Shown here in pieces: positions 1 to 7,719 of a DNA stretch of 13,311 nt. The stretch lies in the NCBI GenBank assembly GCA_028865585.1, contig JAGWJU010000017.1, positions 1-13,311 on the forward strand, in the 5' to 3' direction. The DNA comes from Elusimicrobiota bacterium. GTDB taxonomy: Bacteria > Elusimicrobiota > Elusimicrobia > UBA1565 > UBA9628. The notes beneath the pieces were generated by a model. The model had not been told where the DNA came from and ran no database searches. It saw only the letters and a list, made by a program, of their open reading frames with translations. Numbering within the stretch: the first letter of the stretch is position 1; each line of letters opens with the position of its first letter. The position numbers and the translations under genes were made by a program.

Positions 1-965
1 AACCCGGCCAACTCCGCGGTTTTAATCCGCTCCCGTTCGTTAAGGCCTTCATTTTCCGGGAAGGCATCGGCTAAAATCAGGCGCAGATTCAATTTTTTAA
101 TTTTTTCGTCCAATCGGGAAGTGCCGCGCCCGTTCTCAATACCGAGTTTCCGCAAGCGTTCGTATTTAGCCAGAAGCTCCCGCATCAGGGAAAGCTTGGC
201 GAATTTGGCTGCGGCCGAGACCTGTAGCAGGAGCGCCTGGCCGCCGGGCCCGGCTGCGCGGCCGTTGGCCTCCGCGCAGGCGGCCATGGCATGGCGCGCG
301 CAGGTTTTCCCGTGCTGGTGCTCTCTTCCCGAGAATCGGAAAATCACGGCATCGTCCAAGCCGATGCGGTCGCGCAGAGCGGAGAGATGGGAGGGCTGGA
401 GCTGGATTTTGCGCGAGGCCCGCAGGCTCGCGGAGTAATACGCCCGGACTGAGATTGAAAAAGCGTCTTCAGCGCTTGGCGCCGCCGTGCCGTCAAAAGC
501 CGTGGCCGAGACGATTTTGTGCTGCGCGGCGCGTTCCAGCACGCGCATTGGGGATAAATCGCGGCTAGGTTTTTTCGGAGCCGCGCGGAAGAGGTTGGAA
601 GCGCTTTTTCGCGCGGCCGCTGCGGCTTTCGCAGCGGCCGGAACAGGTCCGGCGGCGACAGCCTTCGCCCACGCGTGGCCAGCCGCCAAAATTCGAGAGG
701 GAAGCGTCGCAGGCGGCATCTGCCCGACCGCTTCAAGCGGGAACTCCCCCGGTGAGGCGGAGAGGATGTCCGTGCCGATCGAAAAGAGTCCTTCTTGGAG
801 TGTGGGCACGGCCGCCGGGCCGACGATGGAAATATCCTGCGCAACGGCGCCGTCCACGACCTCGAGTCCGCTGGCTTCCCGTCCAGTCAAAGCGTTGGCT
901 GCCAGGGCCAGCAGGGCCGAAAGAAAGAACGTCCGGGCTTTACCGGGATATCGATAGGACTTCAC
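1..965 (-). CDS. Unrecognised exported protein, C-terminal part cut off by the window edge
   Basis: The reading frame is open for 321 codons from a GTG at 963-965 to the window edge. An in-frame TGA lies two codons upstream of the GTG, so the start cannot move far outward. No clear Shine-Dalgarno is visible. Residues 1-33 look like a signal peptide: basic residues up to R11, a hydrophobic core (FFLSALLALAANAL, 13-26), then a possible cleavage after ANA (about 25) or a little later. Mature features are an Ala/Lys-rich low-complexity stretch (about 98-123), a segment with GKTCARHAMAAC (219-230), and a basic, probably helical region (about 250-298). Cys222 followed by His225-Ala resembles the nucleophile neighbourhood of some papain-fold cysteine peptidases, but no second catalytic motif is visible, so I assign no function. 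It is transcribed divergently from the purine operon, with no evident link to it. Confident as a gene and as exported; function unknown. Confidence 0.72.
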   Translation of the reverse strand, partial: MKSYRYPGKARTFFLSALLALAANALTGREASGLEVVDGAVAQDISIVGPAAVPTLQEGLFSIGTDILSASPGEFPLEAVGQMPPATLPSRILAAGHAWAKAVAAGPVPAAAKAAAAARKSASNLFRAAPKKPSRDLSPMRVLERAAQHKIVSATAFDGTAAPSAEDAFSISVRAYYSASLRASRKIQLQPSHLSALRDRIGLDDAVIFRFSGREHQHGKTCARHAMAACAEANGRAAGPGGQALLLQVSAAAKFAKLSLMRELLAKYERLRKLGIENGRGTSRLDEKIKKLNLRLILADAFPENEGLNERERIKTAELAG

Positions 966-1075
966 GATTCAAAGCATAGCCGTCCGGCGGTGGCGAACCA
1001 AGGGCCGGAGGGCCGTCTTTATCCGCGAAAAAGACCTAGGATGAGGGGGGCCCTTTGGCCCGAAACCGCGGCAGT

Positions 1076-1104
1076 TTGCGCCATGCGGCCGGATTTGATA
1101 AAAT
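1076..1104 (+). promoter_or_regulatory. Putative sigma70-like promoter of the purine operon
   Basis: TAAAAT at 1099-1104 matches the -10 consensus TATAAT at five of six positions. It lies 17 bases downstream of TTGCGC (1076-1081), which keeps only the TTG of the -35 consensus. The AT-rich patch stands out in a GC-rich intergenic region. Transcription from about 1111 would give a 5' leader of roughly 28 bases, too short for a riboswitch. This is a consensus match read by eye and the -35 is weak. No operator or purine riboswitch could be recognised in the 173-base divergent region. Confidence 0.4.
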
Positions 1105-1127
1105 GACTTTTCAATTCCTTCCTTTAT

Positions 1128-1133
1128 AGGAGG
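1128..1133 (+). promoter_or_regulatory. Strong Shine-Dalgarno of guaB3
   Basis: A perfect AGGAGG sits 5 bases upstream of the GTG at 1139. It fixes this non-ATG codon as the translation start of the first operon gene. It is among the strongest ribosome binding sites in the window, suiting the only operon gene not coupled to upstream translation. Confidence 0.85.
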
Positions 1134-1138
1134 CAAGC

Positions 1139-2299
1139 GTGGCGTTTTTCATCGGTCGTGATCGGGAAGCGCGCCGGGCTTACGGCTTCGACGAAATCGC
1201 CCTGGTCCCGGGAGACATGACGGTCAATCCGGACGAGGTCGACACCAGCCTCAAAATCGGCGGCATCAAGCTCGCTATTCCGTTTTTGGCTTCGGCGATG
1301 GACGGCGTCGTCGACGCCTCTTTCGCCGTGGCCATGGGCAAGATGGGCGGCCTGGGCGTCTTGAACCTAGACGGCATCAACACGCGCTACGAGAAGCCCC
1401 GCGAAATCGTGGCGCAGATCGCCCAAGCCGGCCCCGAGCAAGCCACGCGGCTCGTGCAGGAGCTTTACCGCGCGCCGGTCAAGGACCGACTCATCGCGGA
1501 GCGCGTGCGGGAGATCAAGAAGGCCAAGGTTCCCTGCGCGGTTTCGACCATCCCGCAGAACGCCGAGAAATTCGGCCGCATCGCACAGGCGGCCGGCTGC
1601 GACATTTTCGTGGTGCAGTCGACGGTGACCACCGTGCGCCACCGCGCCTCCCGCTACAAGCCCTTCGACGTGGCCAAGTTCTGCCGCAAAATGAAAATTC
1701 CCGTCGTGGTCGGCAACTGCGTGACCTATTCCGTCGCGACCGAGCTTATGGAGGCCGGAGCTGCGGGACTTTTGATCGGAGTCGGACCCGGCGCGGCGTG
1801 CACCACCCGCGGCGTGTTGGGCTTGGGCGTGCCTCAGGTGACCGCGACTGTCGATTGCGCGGCCGCGCGCGACTATTACTACAAGCGCACGGGCCGCTAC
1901 GTGCCCATCATCACAGACGGCGGCATGAGCACCGGCGGCGACATCTGCAAGGCCGTCGCCAGCGGCTCGGACGGCGTCATGGTCGGCTCGGCCTTCGCGC
2001 GCTCCAAAGAAGCCCCCGGACAGGGCTACCACTGGGGCATGGCCACGCCGCACCAGAACCTGCCCCGCGGCACCCGCATCCGCGTCGGCGTCACCGGCAG
2101 CCTCGAGGAAATTCTCTACGGGCCCTCCCGCACGGACGACGGCACGCAGAACTTGGTCGGGGCCCTGCGCACCTGCATGGGCGCCCTGGGCGCCGCGACC
2201 ATCCGCGAGATGCAGACGGCCGAAATTATCATCGCCCCAGCCATCCAGACCGAAGGCAAGATCTTCCAGAAGGCCCAGCGTCTCGGCATGGGGAAGTGA
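1139..2299 (+). CDS. guaB3: GuaB3-type IMP dehydrogenase (no CBS domains)
   Basis: Expected to oxidise IMP to XMP with NAD+ in the cytoplasm, the first step from IMP to GMP. The 386-residue product is one TIM-barrel domain. It lacks the roughly 120-residue CBS insertion that makes classical GuaB about 480-500 residues. The N-terminus (IGRDREARRAYGFDEIALVPG, split by eye at 5-25) and SAMDGV (52-57) are typical of the GuaB3 family of actinobacteria and cyanobacteria. The catalytic loop GPGAACTTR carries the expected cysteine at residue 221. DGGMSTGGD begins at Asp260, the IMP ribose/phosphate site. GMP reductase is the main alternative, but the GuaB3-specific N-terminus and the adjacent guaA argue for IMPDH. 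The start is a GTG with a perfect Shine-Dalgarno. The TGA overlaps the guaA ATG by one base (TGATG). CBS loss implies that ATP/GTP control through a Bateman module is absent. Confidence 0.93.
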   Translation: MAFFIGRDREARRAYGFDEIALVPGDMTVNPDEVDTSLKIGGIKLAIPFLASAMDGVVDASFAVAMGKMGGLGVLNLDGINTRYEKPREIVAQIAQAGPEQATRLVQELYRAPVKDRLIAERVREIKKAKVPCAVSTIPQNAEKFGRIAQAAGCDIFVVQSTVTTVRHRASRYKPFDVAKFCRKMKIPVVVGNCVTYSVATELMEAGAAGLLIGVGPGAACTTRGVLGLGVPQVTATVDCAAARDYYYKRTGRYVPIITDGGMSTGGDICKAVASGSDGVMVGSAFARSKEAPGQGYHWGMATPHQNLPRGTRIRVGVTGSLEEILYGPSRTDDGTQNLVGALRTCMGALGAATIREMQTAEIIIAPAIQTEGKIFQKAQRLGMGK

Positions 2300-3831
2300 T
2301 GCCGTCCATCGTCATCCTGGACTTCGGCAGCCAATACACTTTCCTCATTGCGCGGGCCCTGCGCGAGCTTCAAATTCCCGCGGACATCCTTCCCGGCACG
2401 GCGCCGGCCGAAAAGATTCTGGCTTTGGCGCCGCGGGGCTTGGTCTTTTCCGGCGGCCCTGACAGCGTGGGCCGCCGCGGCGCGCCCAAACCAGATCCAG
2501 CGCTGTTTTGCGCTGGCCTTCCGATTTTAGGCATCTGCTACGGCATGCAGCTTTTGGCCCGCGAGACCGGCGGCAAGGTCGCCCCCGCGCTGCGCCGCGA
2601 GTACGGCAGCGCGGAGGTGGAAATTTCCACCCCCTGCCCCATTTTTCAGGGCCTGCCTCCCAAGTTCAAGGCGTGGATGAGCCACGGCGATGAGGTTTCC
2701 GGCCTTTCCAACGGTTTTAGGGCCGCGGCCAAGACGCCCGCCGTGCCGCTGGCCGCCATGGCGGATGAACCCAAATCCTGGTACGGCGTGCAGTTCCATC
2801 CCGAGGTGGCGCATACCGAGTTCGGGTCCAAAATCCTGGAGAATTTCGCTCGCGGCGTCTGCAAGGTCTCCGAGCGCTGGACCATGGCCTCGGTGATGGA
2901 GTCCCAAATCGCGGCCGTGCGCGCCCAAGTGGGGCAGGGCGCGGTCGTGTGCGCGCTTTCGGGCGGTGTGGACAGCGCCGTCGCGGCTGCGCTCATCCAG
3001 CGCGCCATCGGCGAGAGGCTTTTCTGCATTTTCGTGGACACCGGGCTTTTGCGGGAAGGCGACCGCGTGCGGGTCGAGACGCTCTTGGGCCGCTCTTTGG
3101 GCCTCAAGATCAAGACGGTGGAGGCCGGCGCGCTGTTTTTGCGCCGCCTGCGGGGCGTGGCAGACCCGGAGAGAAAGCGCAAGATTATCGGCAAGACTTT
3201 CATCGGGGTTTTCGAGAAGGAAGCCAAGCGCCTGAAGGGCGTCTCGTTTTTGGCCCAAGGCACGCTCTATCCCGACGTCATCGAGTCGGTCTCCGTGCAC
3301 GGCCCGTCGGCCTCCATCAAGAGCCACCACAACGTGGGCGGACTGCCCAAGGCGATGAAGCTCAAGCTGGTCGAGCCCCTGCGCGCGCTTTTTAAGGACG
3401 ATGTTCGCATGCTCGGTCGCGAGTTGGGCATTGCCTCCGAGATTTTAGACGCGCATCCCTTCCCGGGCCCAGGCTTGGCCATCCGCGTGCTGGGGCCGGT
3501 CACGCCGGAGAAGATTGCCGTCGTGCGCCGGGCCGACGCCATCTTCCGCGAAGTGCTCGAGGCGTCGGGATGGTCCAAGAAGGTTTGGCAGGCTTTCGCC
3601 GCGCTCTTGCCCGTGCGCTCGGTGGGCGTCATGGGCGACGGGCGCACTTACGAGAACGCCGTGGTCCTGCGCGCGGTCGATGCGCGGGACGGCATGACCG
3701 CGGATTGGTCCCGCCTGCCGCACGAGGTGCTTCAAGCCGCGGCCGCGCGCATCGTTTCAGAGGTCCGCGGCGTCAACCGCGTGGCCTACGACGTGACCTC
3801 CAAGCCCCCGGCGACCATCGAATGGGAATGA
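2299..3831 (+). CDS. guaA: GMP synthase (glutamine-hydrolysing)
   Basis: Converts XMP to GMP using ATP and glutamine in the cytoplasm. The 510-residue length is normal for two-domain bacterial GuaA. The N-terminus VILDFGSQYTFLIAR opens a class I glutamine amidotransferase domain with nucleophile Cys80 (GICYGMQ) and the His167/Glu169 pair in QFHPEV. The ATP pyrophosphatase P-loop SGGVDS lies at 221-226. The C-terminal dimerisation domain has HPFPGPGLAIRVLG, GDGRTYEN and the family-typical end PPATIEWE. The ATG shares one base with the guaB3 stop. The open frame extends 167 codons further upstream, but that stretch lies inside guaB3 in another frame and looks like Arg/His-rich shadow sequence. 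It follows its substrate-producing enzyme directly, so the GMP branch is one unit. All key residues are present. Confidence 0.97.
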   Translation: MPSIVILDFGSQYTFLIARALRELQIPADILPGTAPAEKILALAPRGLVFSGGPDSVGRRGAPKPDPALFCAGLPILGICYGMQLLARETGGKVAPALRREYGSAEVEISTPCPIFQGLPPKFKAWMSHGDEVSGLSNGFRAAAKTPAVPLAAMADEPKSWYGVQFHPEVAHTEFGSKILENFARGVCKVSERWTMASVMESQIAAVRAQVGQGAVVCALSGGVDSAVAAALIQRAIGERLFCIFVDTGLLREGDRVRVETLLGRSLGLKIKTVEAGALFLRRLRGVADPERKRKIIGKTFIGVFEKEAKRLKGVSFLAQGTLYPDVIESVSVHGPSASIKSHHNVGGLPKAMKLKLVEPLRALFKDDVRMLGRELGIASEILDAHPFPGPGLAIRVLGPVTPEKIAVVRRADAIFREVLEASGWSKKVWQAFAALLPVRSVGVMGDGRTYENAVVLRAVDARDGMTADWSRLPHEVLQAAAARIVSEVRGVNRVAYDVTSKPPATIEWE

Positions 3832-4721
3832 CCGAAACTCCGTCGGCGCAGGCGGGCATTCCTGGGCTCAAGCTCTTTCGCCGCGGCAAGGTCCGGGATG
3901 TTTACGATTTGGAAGATAAGCTTCTGCTCGTCGCCGGCGACCGCGTTTCCGCCTTCGATTCAGTCATGCCTGAGCTCGTTCCCGGGAAAGGCCGCGTTTT
4001 GACGCGGCTTTCGTCCTTTTGGTTCCGCAAAACCGCGACGCTGGTGCCCAATCATTTTTTGTCGGACGATTTAAACGACGTCAATGCCGCCCTGCCCGCG
4101 GGCATCAGGCTTTCCCCCGAAGCTTACGGGGGTCGGGTCATGCTGGCCAGAAAGGCCCGCCGTCTCGACGCGGAATGCGTGGTGCGCGGCTACCTGGCGG
4201 GCTCCGGCTGGAAGGAGTACCAGGAGACGGGCGCCGTCTGCGGAGAGCTTCTGCCCGCGGGTTTGAAGCCCTTCTCACGGTTGCCTAAGCCGATTTTCAC
4301 GCCCGCCGCCAAGTCCGACACGGGCCATGACCGCAACATCGACCGGGCCGAACTTTCCCGCCTTATCGGCCCCGCGCGAGCGCAAGAGTTGGAGGAGACC
4401 AGCCTCCGGCTGTATTCATTCGCGGCGTCCTTTTTGGAGCCCAAGGGCCTCATTCTGGCCGACACCAAGTTTGAGTTCGGGCTTATTGAAGACAGGGTCA
4501 TCGCCATTGATGAGATGCTCACTCCCGACAGCTCGAGAATTTGGTCCGCCGCGGACTTGAAGTCGGGGCGCGCGCCCGCCGCCTACGACAAGCAGATGCT
4601 TCGGGATTACCTGGAGTCCTCCGGCTGGAGCAAGACTCCGCCGGCGCCGCATCTGCCGCCGAATGTGGTGGAGGCGCTGCGCGCGCGCTATGAGGCCCTG
4701 GCCAAGGCGGTGCTCTCGTGA
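3828..4721 (+). CDS. purC: SAICAR synthase (phosphoribosylaminoimidazole-succinocarboxamide synthase)
   Basis: Ligates aspartate to CAIR with ATP to form SAICAR, step 7 of IMP synthesis. The product is 297 residues, close to the longer yeast-like form and longer than the roughly 240-residue enterobacterial form. Motifs in order are GKVRDVYD (20-27), DRVSAFDS (from 38), CVVRGYLAGSGWKEY, KSDTGHDRNI and the family signature LADTKFEFG, then DEMLTPDSSR. The ATG at 3828 overlaps the guaA stop in an ATGA, matching the other junctions. An in-frame ATG two codons earlier (3822) is equally possible, and neither has a visible Shine-Dalgarno. Translation therefore probably depends on guaA. The stop overlaps the next gene's GTG (GTGA, 4718-4721). 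Confidence 0.96.
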   Translation: MTETPSAQAGIPGLKLFRRGKVRDVYDLEDKLLLVAGDRVSAFDSVMPELVPGKGRVLTRLSSFWFRKTATLVPNHFLSDDLNDVNAALPAGIRLSPEAYGGRVMLARKARRLDAECVVRGYLAGSGWKEYQETGAVCGELLPAGLKPFSRLPKPIFTPAAKSDTGHDRNIDRAELSRLIGPARAQELEETSLRLYSFAASFLEPKGLILADTKFEFGLIEDRVIAIDEMLTPDSSRIWSAADLKSGRAPAAYDKQMLRDYLESSGWSKTPPAPHLPPNVVEALRARYEALAKAVLS

Positions 4722-5254
4722 GCGTGTCCTCCACTCTGGCTAACGGCGCCGCTCGACCTGCGGCGACGCAGCGCGCGACTGCCGCATTCTATCGCGTCGA
4801 AGTGAGCCTCAAAAGAGATTTGCCCGATCCCGAGGGAGCGCGGGCGCTCTCGCTTCTGCATGCGGCGGGCCTCTCCGCGATCAAGAAAGTCCGCTCCAAC
4901 AAAATTTACGCCGTCCGTGGGCCGCTGACATTGTCCCACATTCACCAAGCGGCCAAGGAACTTTTGTGCGACGTGGTAACTGAGGATTACAAGATTTTGT
5001 CTCCGCAGGCTCCGGCCTCGGGATCACGCCGCATCCGAGTGGAGGTGTGGCTCAAGCCGGAGGTCTCCGATCCGGCTGAGGACTCAATCCTTTTGGCTTT
5101 TACCTGCGCGGGACTCCCTAAGCCCGTGTCCGCGCGCCAGGGCGCGGTCTGCTACATTGAAGGCCGCGTCGCCCAGGCCGCGCTGGAAAAAGCCATCGGG
5201 CGCTGGCTCGCCAATCCCCTCATTCACCGCATCAGCGCGGCACCCTCGGCATGA
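4718..5254 (+). CDS. purS: Tandem PurS protein: FGAM synthase small subunit with two fused PurS domains
   Basis: Expected non-catalytic subunit bridging PurL and PurQ in FGAM synthase (step 4). Ordinary PurS is about 80 residues and works as a dimer. This 178-residue protein carries two copies in one chain, about 24-94 and 104-174, after an Ala/Thr-rich N-terminal tail. Each copy starts with RVEVxLK (26-32 and 107-113), has a DP pair (37-38 and 118-119) and a GL turn (51-52 and 132-133), and ends in a helix before a strand (ELLCDVV; RWLANPL). The copies have diverged. As far as I recall, some bacteria carry such a pair fused to the N-terminus of a roughly 950-1000-residue PurL; here it is separate. 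The start is GTG in a GTGA overlap with purC, with a modest AAGG 10 bases upstream. Its ATGA end overlaps purL. Identity rests on fold-like motifs and on its position before purL and purQ. Confidence 0.85.
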   Translation: MSVSSTLANGAARPAATQRATAAFYRVEVSLKRDLPDPEGARALSLLHAAGLSAIKKVRSNKIYAVRGPLTLSHIHQAAKELLCDVVTEDYKILSPQAPASGSRRIRVEVWLKPEVSDPAEDSILLAFTCAGLPKPVSARQGAVCYIEGRVAQAALEKAIGRWLANPLIHRISAAPSA

Positions 5255-7719
5255 AGAACGCAGTTTTGACGACGCCGAAGGCTGCGCCGAGCGCCGCCGC
5301 GCCGCAGAGGACGGTGCAAGAATTTCTGGATCTTTCCGCCAGGGGCCTCGCTGAATTAAGCCGGAAAAGCGTGTGGTCCCTCAGCGAGGCGGAGCTCCTG
5401 GCCGCCCAAGCGTACTTCAAGAAAGAGAGCCGCGAGCCAACTTGGACCGAGATGGAGACCGTGGCCCAATACTGGTCCGAACACTGCCGGCACAAGACTT
5501 TCAACAGCCCCATCGCCTACTCGGACGGCAGCCGGACGCGGCGCATCAAGAGTCTTTTCGCCGAAACGGTGGCCAAGGCCACCAAGGAACTCAAGAAGCC
5601 CTGGTGCCTCTCGACCTTTAAGGATAACGCGGGCATCGTAAGCTTCGGGAAATCCGGCAAGTGGGCCCTGGCGCTCAAGGCCGAGACGCACAACCACCCG
5701 TGCGCGCTCGAACCCTACGGCGGCGCGGCCACGGGATTGGGCGGCGTGGTGCGCGACGTTTTGGCCGCTGGGCTGGGGGCCAAACCCGTGCTGGCCACGG
5801 ATGTTTTTTGCTTCGGCCGTCCGGACGACAGGAAGCCTCTTCCGGAAGGCGCCGTGCCGCCGCTGCGGGGGCTGCTCTCCGCCGTGGCGGGCGTGGGAGA
5901 CTACGGCAACCGTCTCGGCATCCCGCTGGCCGCGGGCGGGCTTTATTTCGATGACGGCTACCGGCTGACGCCGCTGGTTTTTGCGGGGTGCGCCGGCATT
6001 TTGCCGCGCTGGGCCGTGGGCAAGGCCGCCAAACCGGGCGATCTCATCGTCGCGGCGGGAGGGCGCACGGGCAAAGACGGCATTCACGGCGCGACCTTCT
6101 CTTCAACGGAGCTCGACGGCTCGGCCCGCGCCGCGGTGCAGATCGGCCATCCCATCAACGAAAAAAAGATATTGGACGCTCTTTTGCAGGCTAGGGATCG
6201 CAAGCTCTACCGCTTCATCACCGACTGCGGAGCCGGAGGGTTCGCCTGCGCGGTGACCGAACTGGCCGCAGCCGCGGGCGGCGCGCGCGTGGATTTGGCG
6301 AAGGCTCCGCTCAAGACCGCGGACTTGGAGCCCTGGGAGATTTGGCTCTCGGAGTCCCAGGAGCGCATGGTGCTGGCCGTGCCGCCGGCGAATCTGCGCG
6401 CTCTTGAAAAAATTTTTGCGGACTCGTTCTGCGAGATCGCGGTGCTGGGAGAGGTCGTGCGCAACGGGCGCATTACGGTCGAGCACGGCGGCGCGCGCGT
6501 GGCGGATTTGAGCTTGAATTTCCTCGAAAACGGCCTGCCCCGCGCGGAGAGAAAGGCCGTGTGGAAGGCGCCCAAGGCCGCCAAGGCGGGCAAGGCCACG
6601 CTTAATCCCGGAGCGGGCCGGCGCTGCGCGGAGATTTTATCCGCGGCGCTCGCGCACCCCAACGTCTGCAGCCGCGAGAGCGTCGTGCGCCGCTACGACT
6701 ACGAAGTGCAGGCCGGCACGGTCATCAAGCCTCTGCAAGGCGTCAAGCACGACGGGCCGGGCGACGCCTGCGTCATCTGGCCTCGCGCGGCCGTGGGCGA
6801 GGCGGAGGGCTTCGCCGGCTTTGCTTTATCGCACGGCCTCAATCCGGCCTACGGAAAAATCGACCCTTACTGGATGTCGTTGGCCTGCGTGGACGAAGCC
6901 CTGCGCAACTTGGTCTGCGTGGGCGCGGATATTTCCCAGGCGGCGCTGCTGGATAATTTCTGCTGGGGCAGCCCCGACAATCCTGTGGTTCTCGGCACCC
7001 TGGTGCGCGCGGCCCTGGGCTGCTATGACGCGGCCAAGGGCTTTCAAACGCCGTTCGTCTCCGGAAAGGACAGCCTTTACAACGAAGCGAAGAGCGCCGC
7101 GGGCAAAAGCGCCCCGGTTCCCGGCACTCTTTTAATCACCGCGGCCGCGCCAGTGCGCGACGTGAGGAAATCGGTGACCATGGACGTCAAGGCTCCCGGC
7201 AATCCGCTCTATCTGCTGGGCTCGACCGCGGCGGATCTGGCGGGGTCGCTGTGCGCCGAGATTCTGGGCGTCGAAGGCGCGGGCCTTCCGCGCGTCGATT
7301 CAAAGACCGCGCTCAAAGGTTTCCGCGCCGTGTTGGCCGCGATGGACAAGGGCTTGGTCCTCTCCGCGCACGATTTGTCGGAGGGCGGGCTGGCCGTGGC
7401 CGCGGCCGAGATGGCTTTTTCGGGAGAGTTCGGCATCCGGCTCGAGCTTGACGCCTTGGCCTGCAAGGGCGTCATCTATTCTCCCGAGGTTCTGCTTTTC
7501 TCGGAGAGCCCCAGCCGCATTCTGCTTGAGGTCCCTGCGGACCGCGAGGCGGAGTTCGTCCGCGCCGCCAAGGGCGCGCCGGTTCTGCGCTGCGTGGGCC
7601 GCACCATCGCCAATCCCATCCTCAAGGTCAAGGGATTGGACGGGCTCTCGGTGATGGAGGAGTCCATCGCCGCCCTGAAGGCACGTTGGCAGAAAACTCT
7701 CTCGGAGGCTCTCGCATGA
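5251..7719 (+). CDS. purL: FGAM synthase synthetase subunit PurL
   Basis: Uses ATP and PurQ-derived ammonia to convert FGAR to FGAM. At 822 residues it is longer than ordinary small PurL (about 720-740) but far below the roughly 1300-residue single-chain form. Residues 1-60 form an Ala/Pro-rich tail and a helical linker before the catalytic part. Motifs are SEHCRHKT (76-83), the ATP-site ETHNHP (145-150) with EPYGGAATGLGGVVRD after it, GDYGNRLGIP, GGRTGKDGIHGATFSS, DCGAGGF, SESQERMVLAVPP, VSGKDSLYNE and HDLSEGGLAVAAAEMAFSG. No amidotransferase domain follows, consistent with a separate purQ. The motifs recall the PurL type that usually has an N-terminal PurS pair fused. Here that pair is the preceding gene, joined by an ATGA overlap. 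No clear Shine-Dalgarno precedes the ATG, so translation probably depends on purS. Confidence 0.96.
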   Translation: MKNAVLTTPKAAPSAAAPQRTVQEFLDLSARGLAELSRKSVWSLSEAELLAAQAYFKKESREPTWTEMETVAQYWSEHCRHKTFNSPIAYSDGSRTRRIKSLFAETVAKATKELKKPWCLSTFKDNAGIVSFGKSGKWALALKAETHNHPCALEPYGGAATGLGGVVRDVLAAGLGAKPVLATDVFCFGRPDDRKPLPEGAVPPLRGLLSAVAGVGDYGNRLGIPLAAGGLYFDDGYRLTPLVFAGCAGILPRWAVGKAAKPGDLIVAAGGRTGKDGIHGATFSSTELDGSARAAVQIGHPINEKKILDALLQARDRKLYRFITDCGAGGFACAVTELAAAAGGARVDLAKAPLKTADLEPWEIWLSESQERMVLAVPPANLRALEKIFADSFCEIAVLGEVVRNGRITVEHGGARVADLSLNFLENGLPRAERKAVWKAPKAAKAGKATLNPGAGRRCAEILSAALAHPNVCSRESVVRRYDYEVQAGTVIKPLQGVKHDGPGDACVIWPRAAVGEAEGFAGFALSHGLNPAYGKIDPYWMSLACVDEALRNLVCVGADISQAALLDNFCWGSPDNPVVLGTLVRAALGCYDAAKGFQTPFVSGKDSLYNEAKSAAGKSAPVPGTLLITAAAPVRDVRKSVTMDVKAPGNPLYLLGSTAADLAGSLCAEILGVEGAGLPRVDSKTALKGFRAVLAAMDKGLVLSAHDLSEGGLAVAAAEMAFSGEFGIRLELDALACKGVIYSPEVLLFSESPSRILLEVPADREAEFVRAAKGAPVLRCVGRTIANPILKVKGLDGLSVMEESIAALKARWQKTLSEALA
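7704..7708 (+). promoter_or_regulatory. Shine-Dalgarno fixing the purQ start
   Basis: GGAGG lies inside the last codons of purL, 7 bases before the ATG at 7716. It selects that ATG over an in-frame TTG at 7686 that would add ten residues not expected for PurQ. Confidence 0.75.

Noticed and set aside
344..957. Open frames on both strands (344-844 minus; 487-957 plus) over the left-edge gene
   Set aside because: They compete with a longer minus-strand frame (1-965) that is open to the edge and has a clear signal peptide. The alternatives are Arg/Ser/Pro-rich shadows.
1048..1061. Small hairpin GGGCC-CTTT-GGCCC in the divergent intergenic region
   Set aside because: Only five base pairs with no T-run. 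It lies upstream of the putative promoter and is expected by chance in GC-rich DNA.
1061..1080. CGAAAC ... GTTTGCG as a possible PurR-type operator
   Set aside because: The halves are imperfect (CGAAAC against CGCAAAC) and 7 bases apart, unlike the compact E. coli PurR palindrome. The resemblance is too weak to call.
1367..2053. Long minus-strand open frame opposite guaB3
   Set aside because: His/Arg/Gly-rich shadow of a confirmed gene, with no motif or signal.
1798..2298. N-terminal extension of GuaA by 167 codons
   Set aside because: It overlaps guaB3 in another frame and encodes Arg/His-rich shadow sequence. GuaA homologs start at the VILDFGSQY region.
2527..3330. 267-codon minus-strand open frame opposite guaA
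   Set aside because: Shadow of guaA with a low-information composition and no ribosome binding site that I could see.
3570..3827. N-terminal extension of PurC inside guaA
   Set aside because: Shadow of the guaA C-terminus. PurC starts normally at the overlap near 3828.
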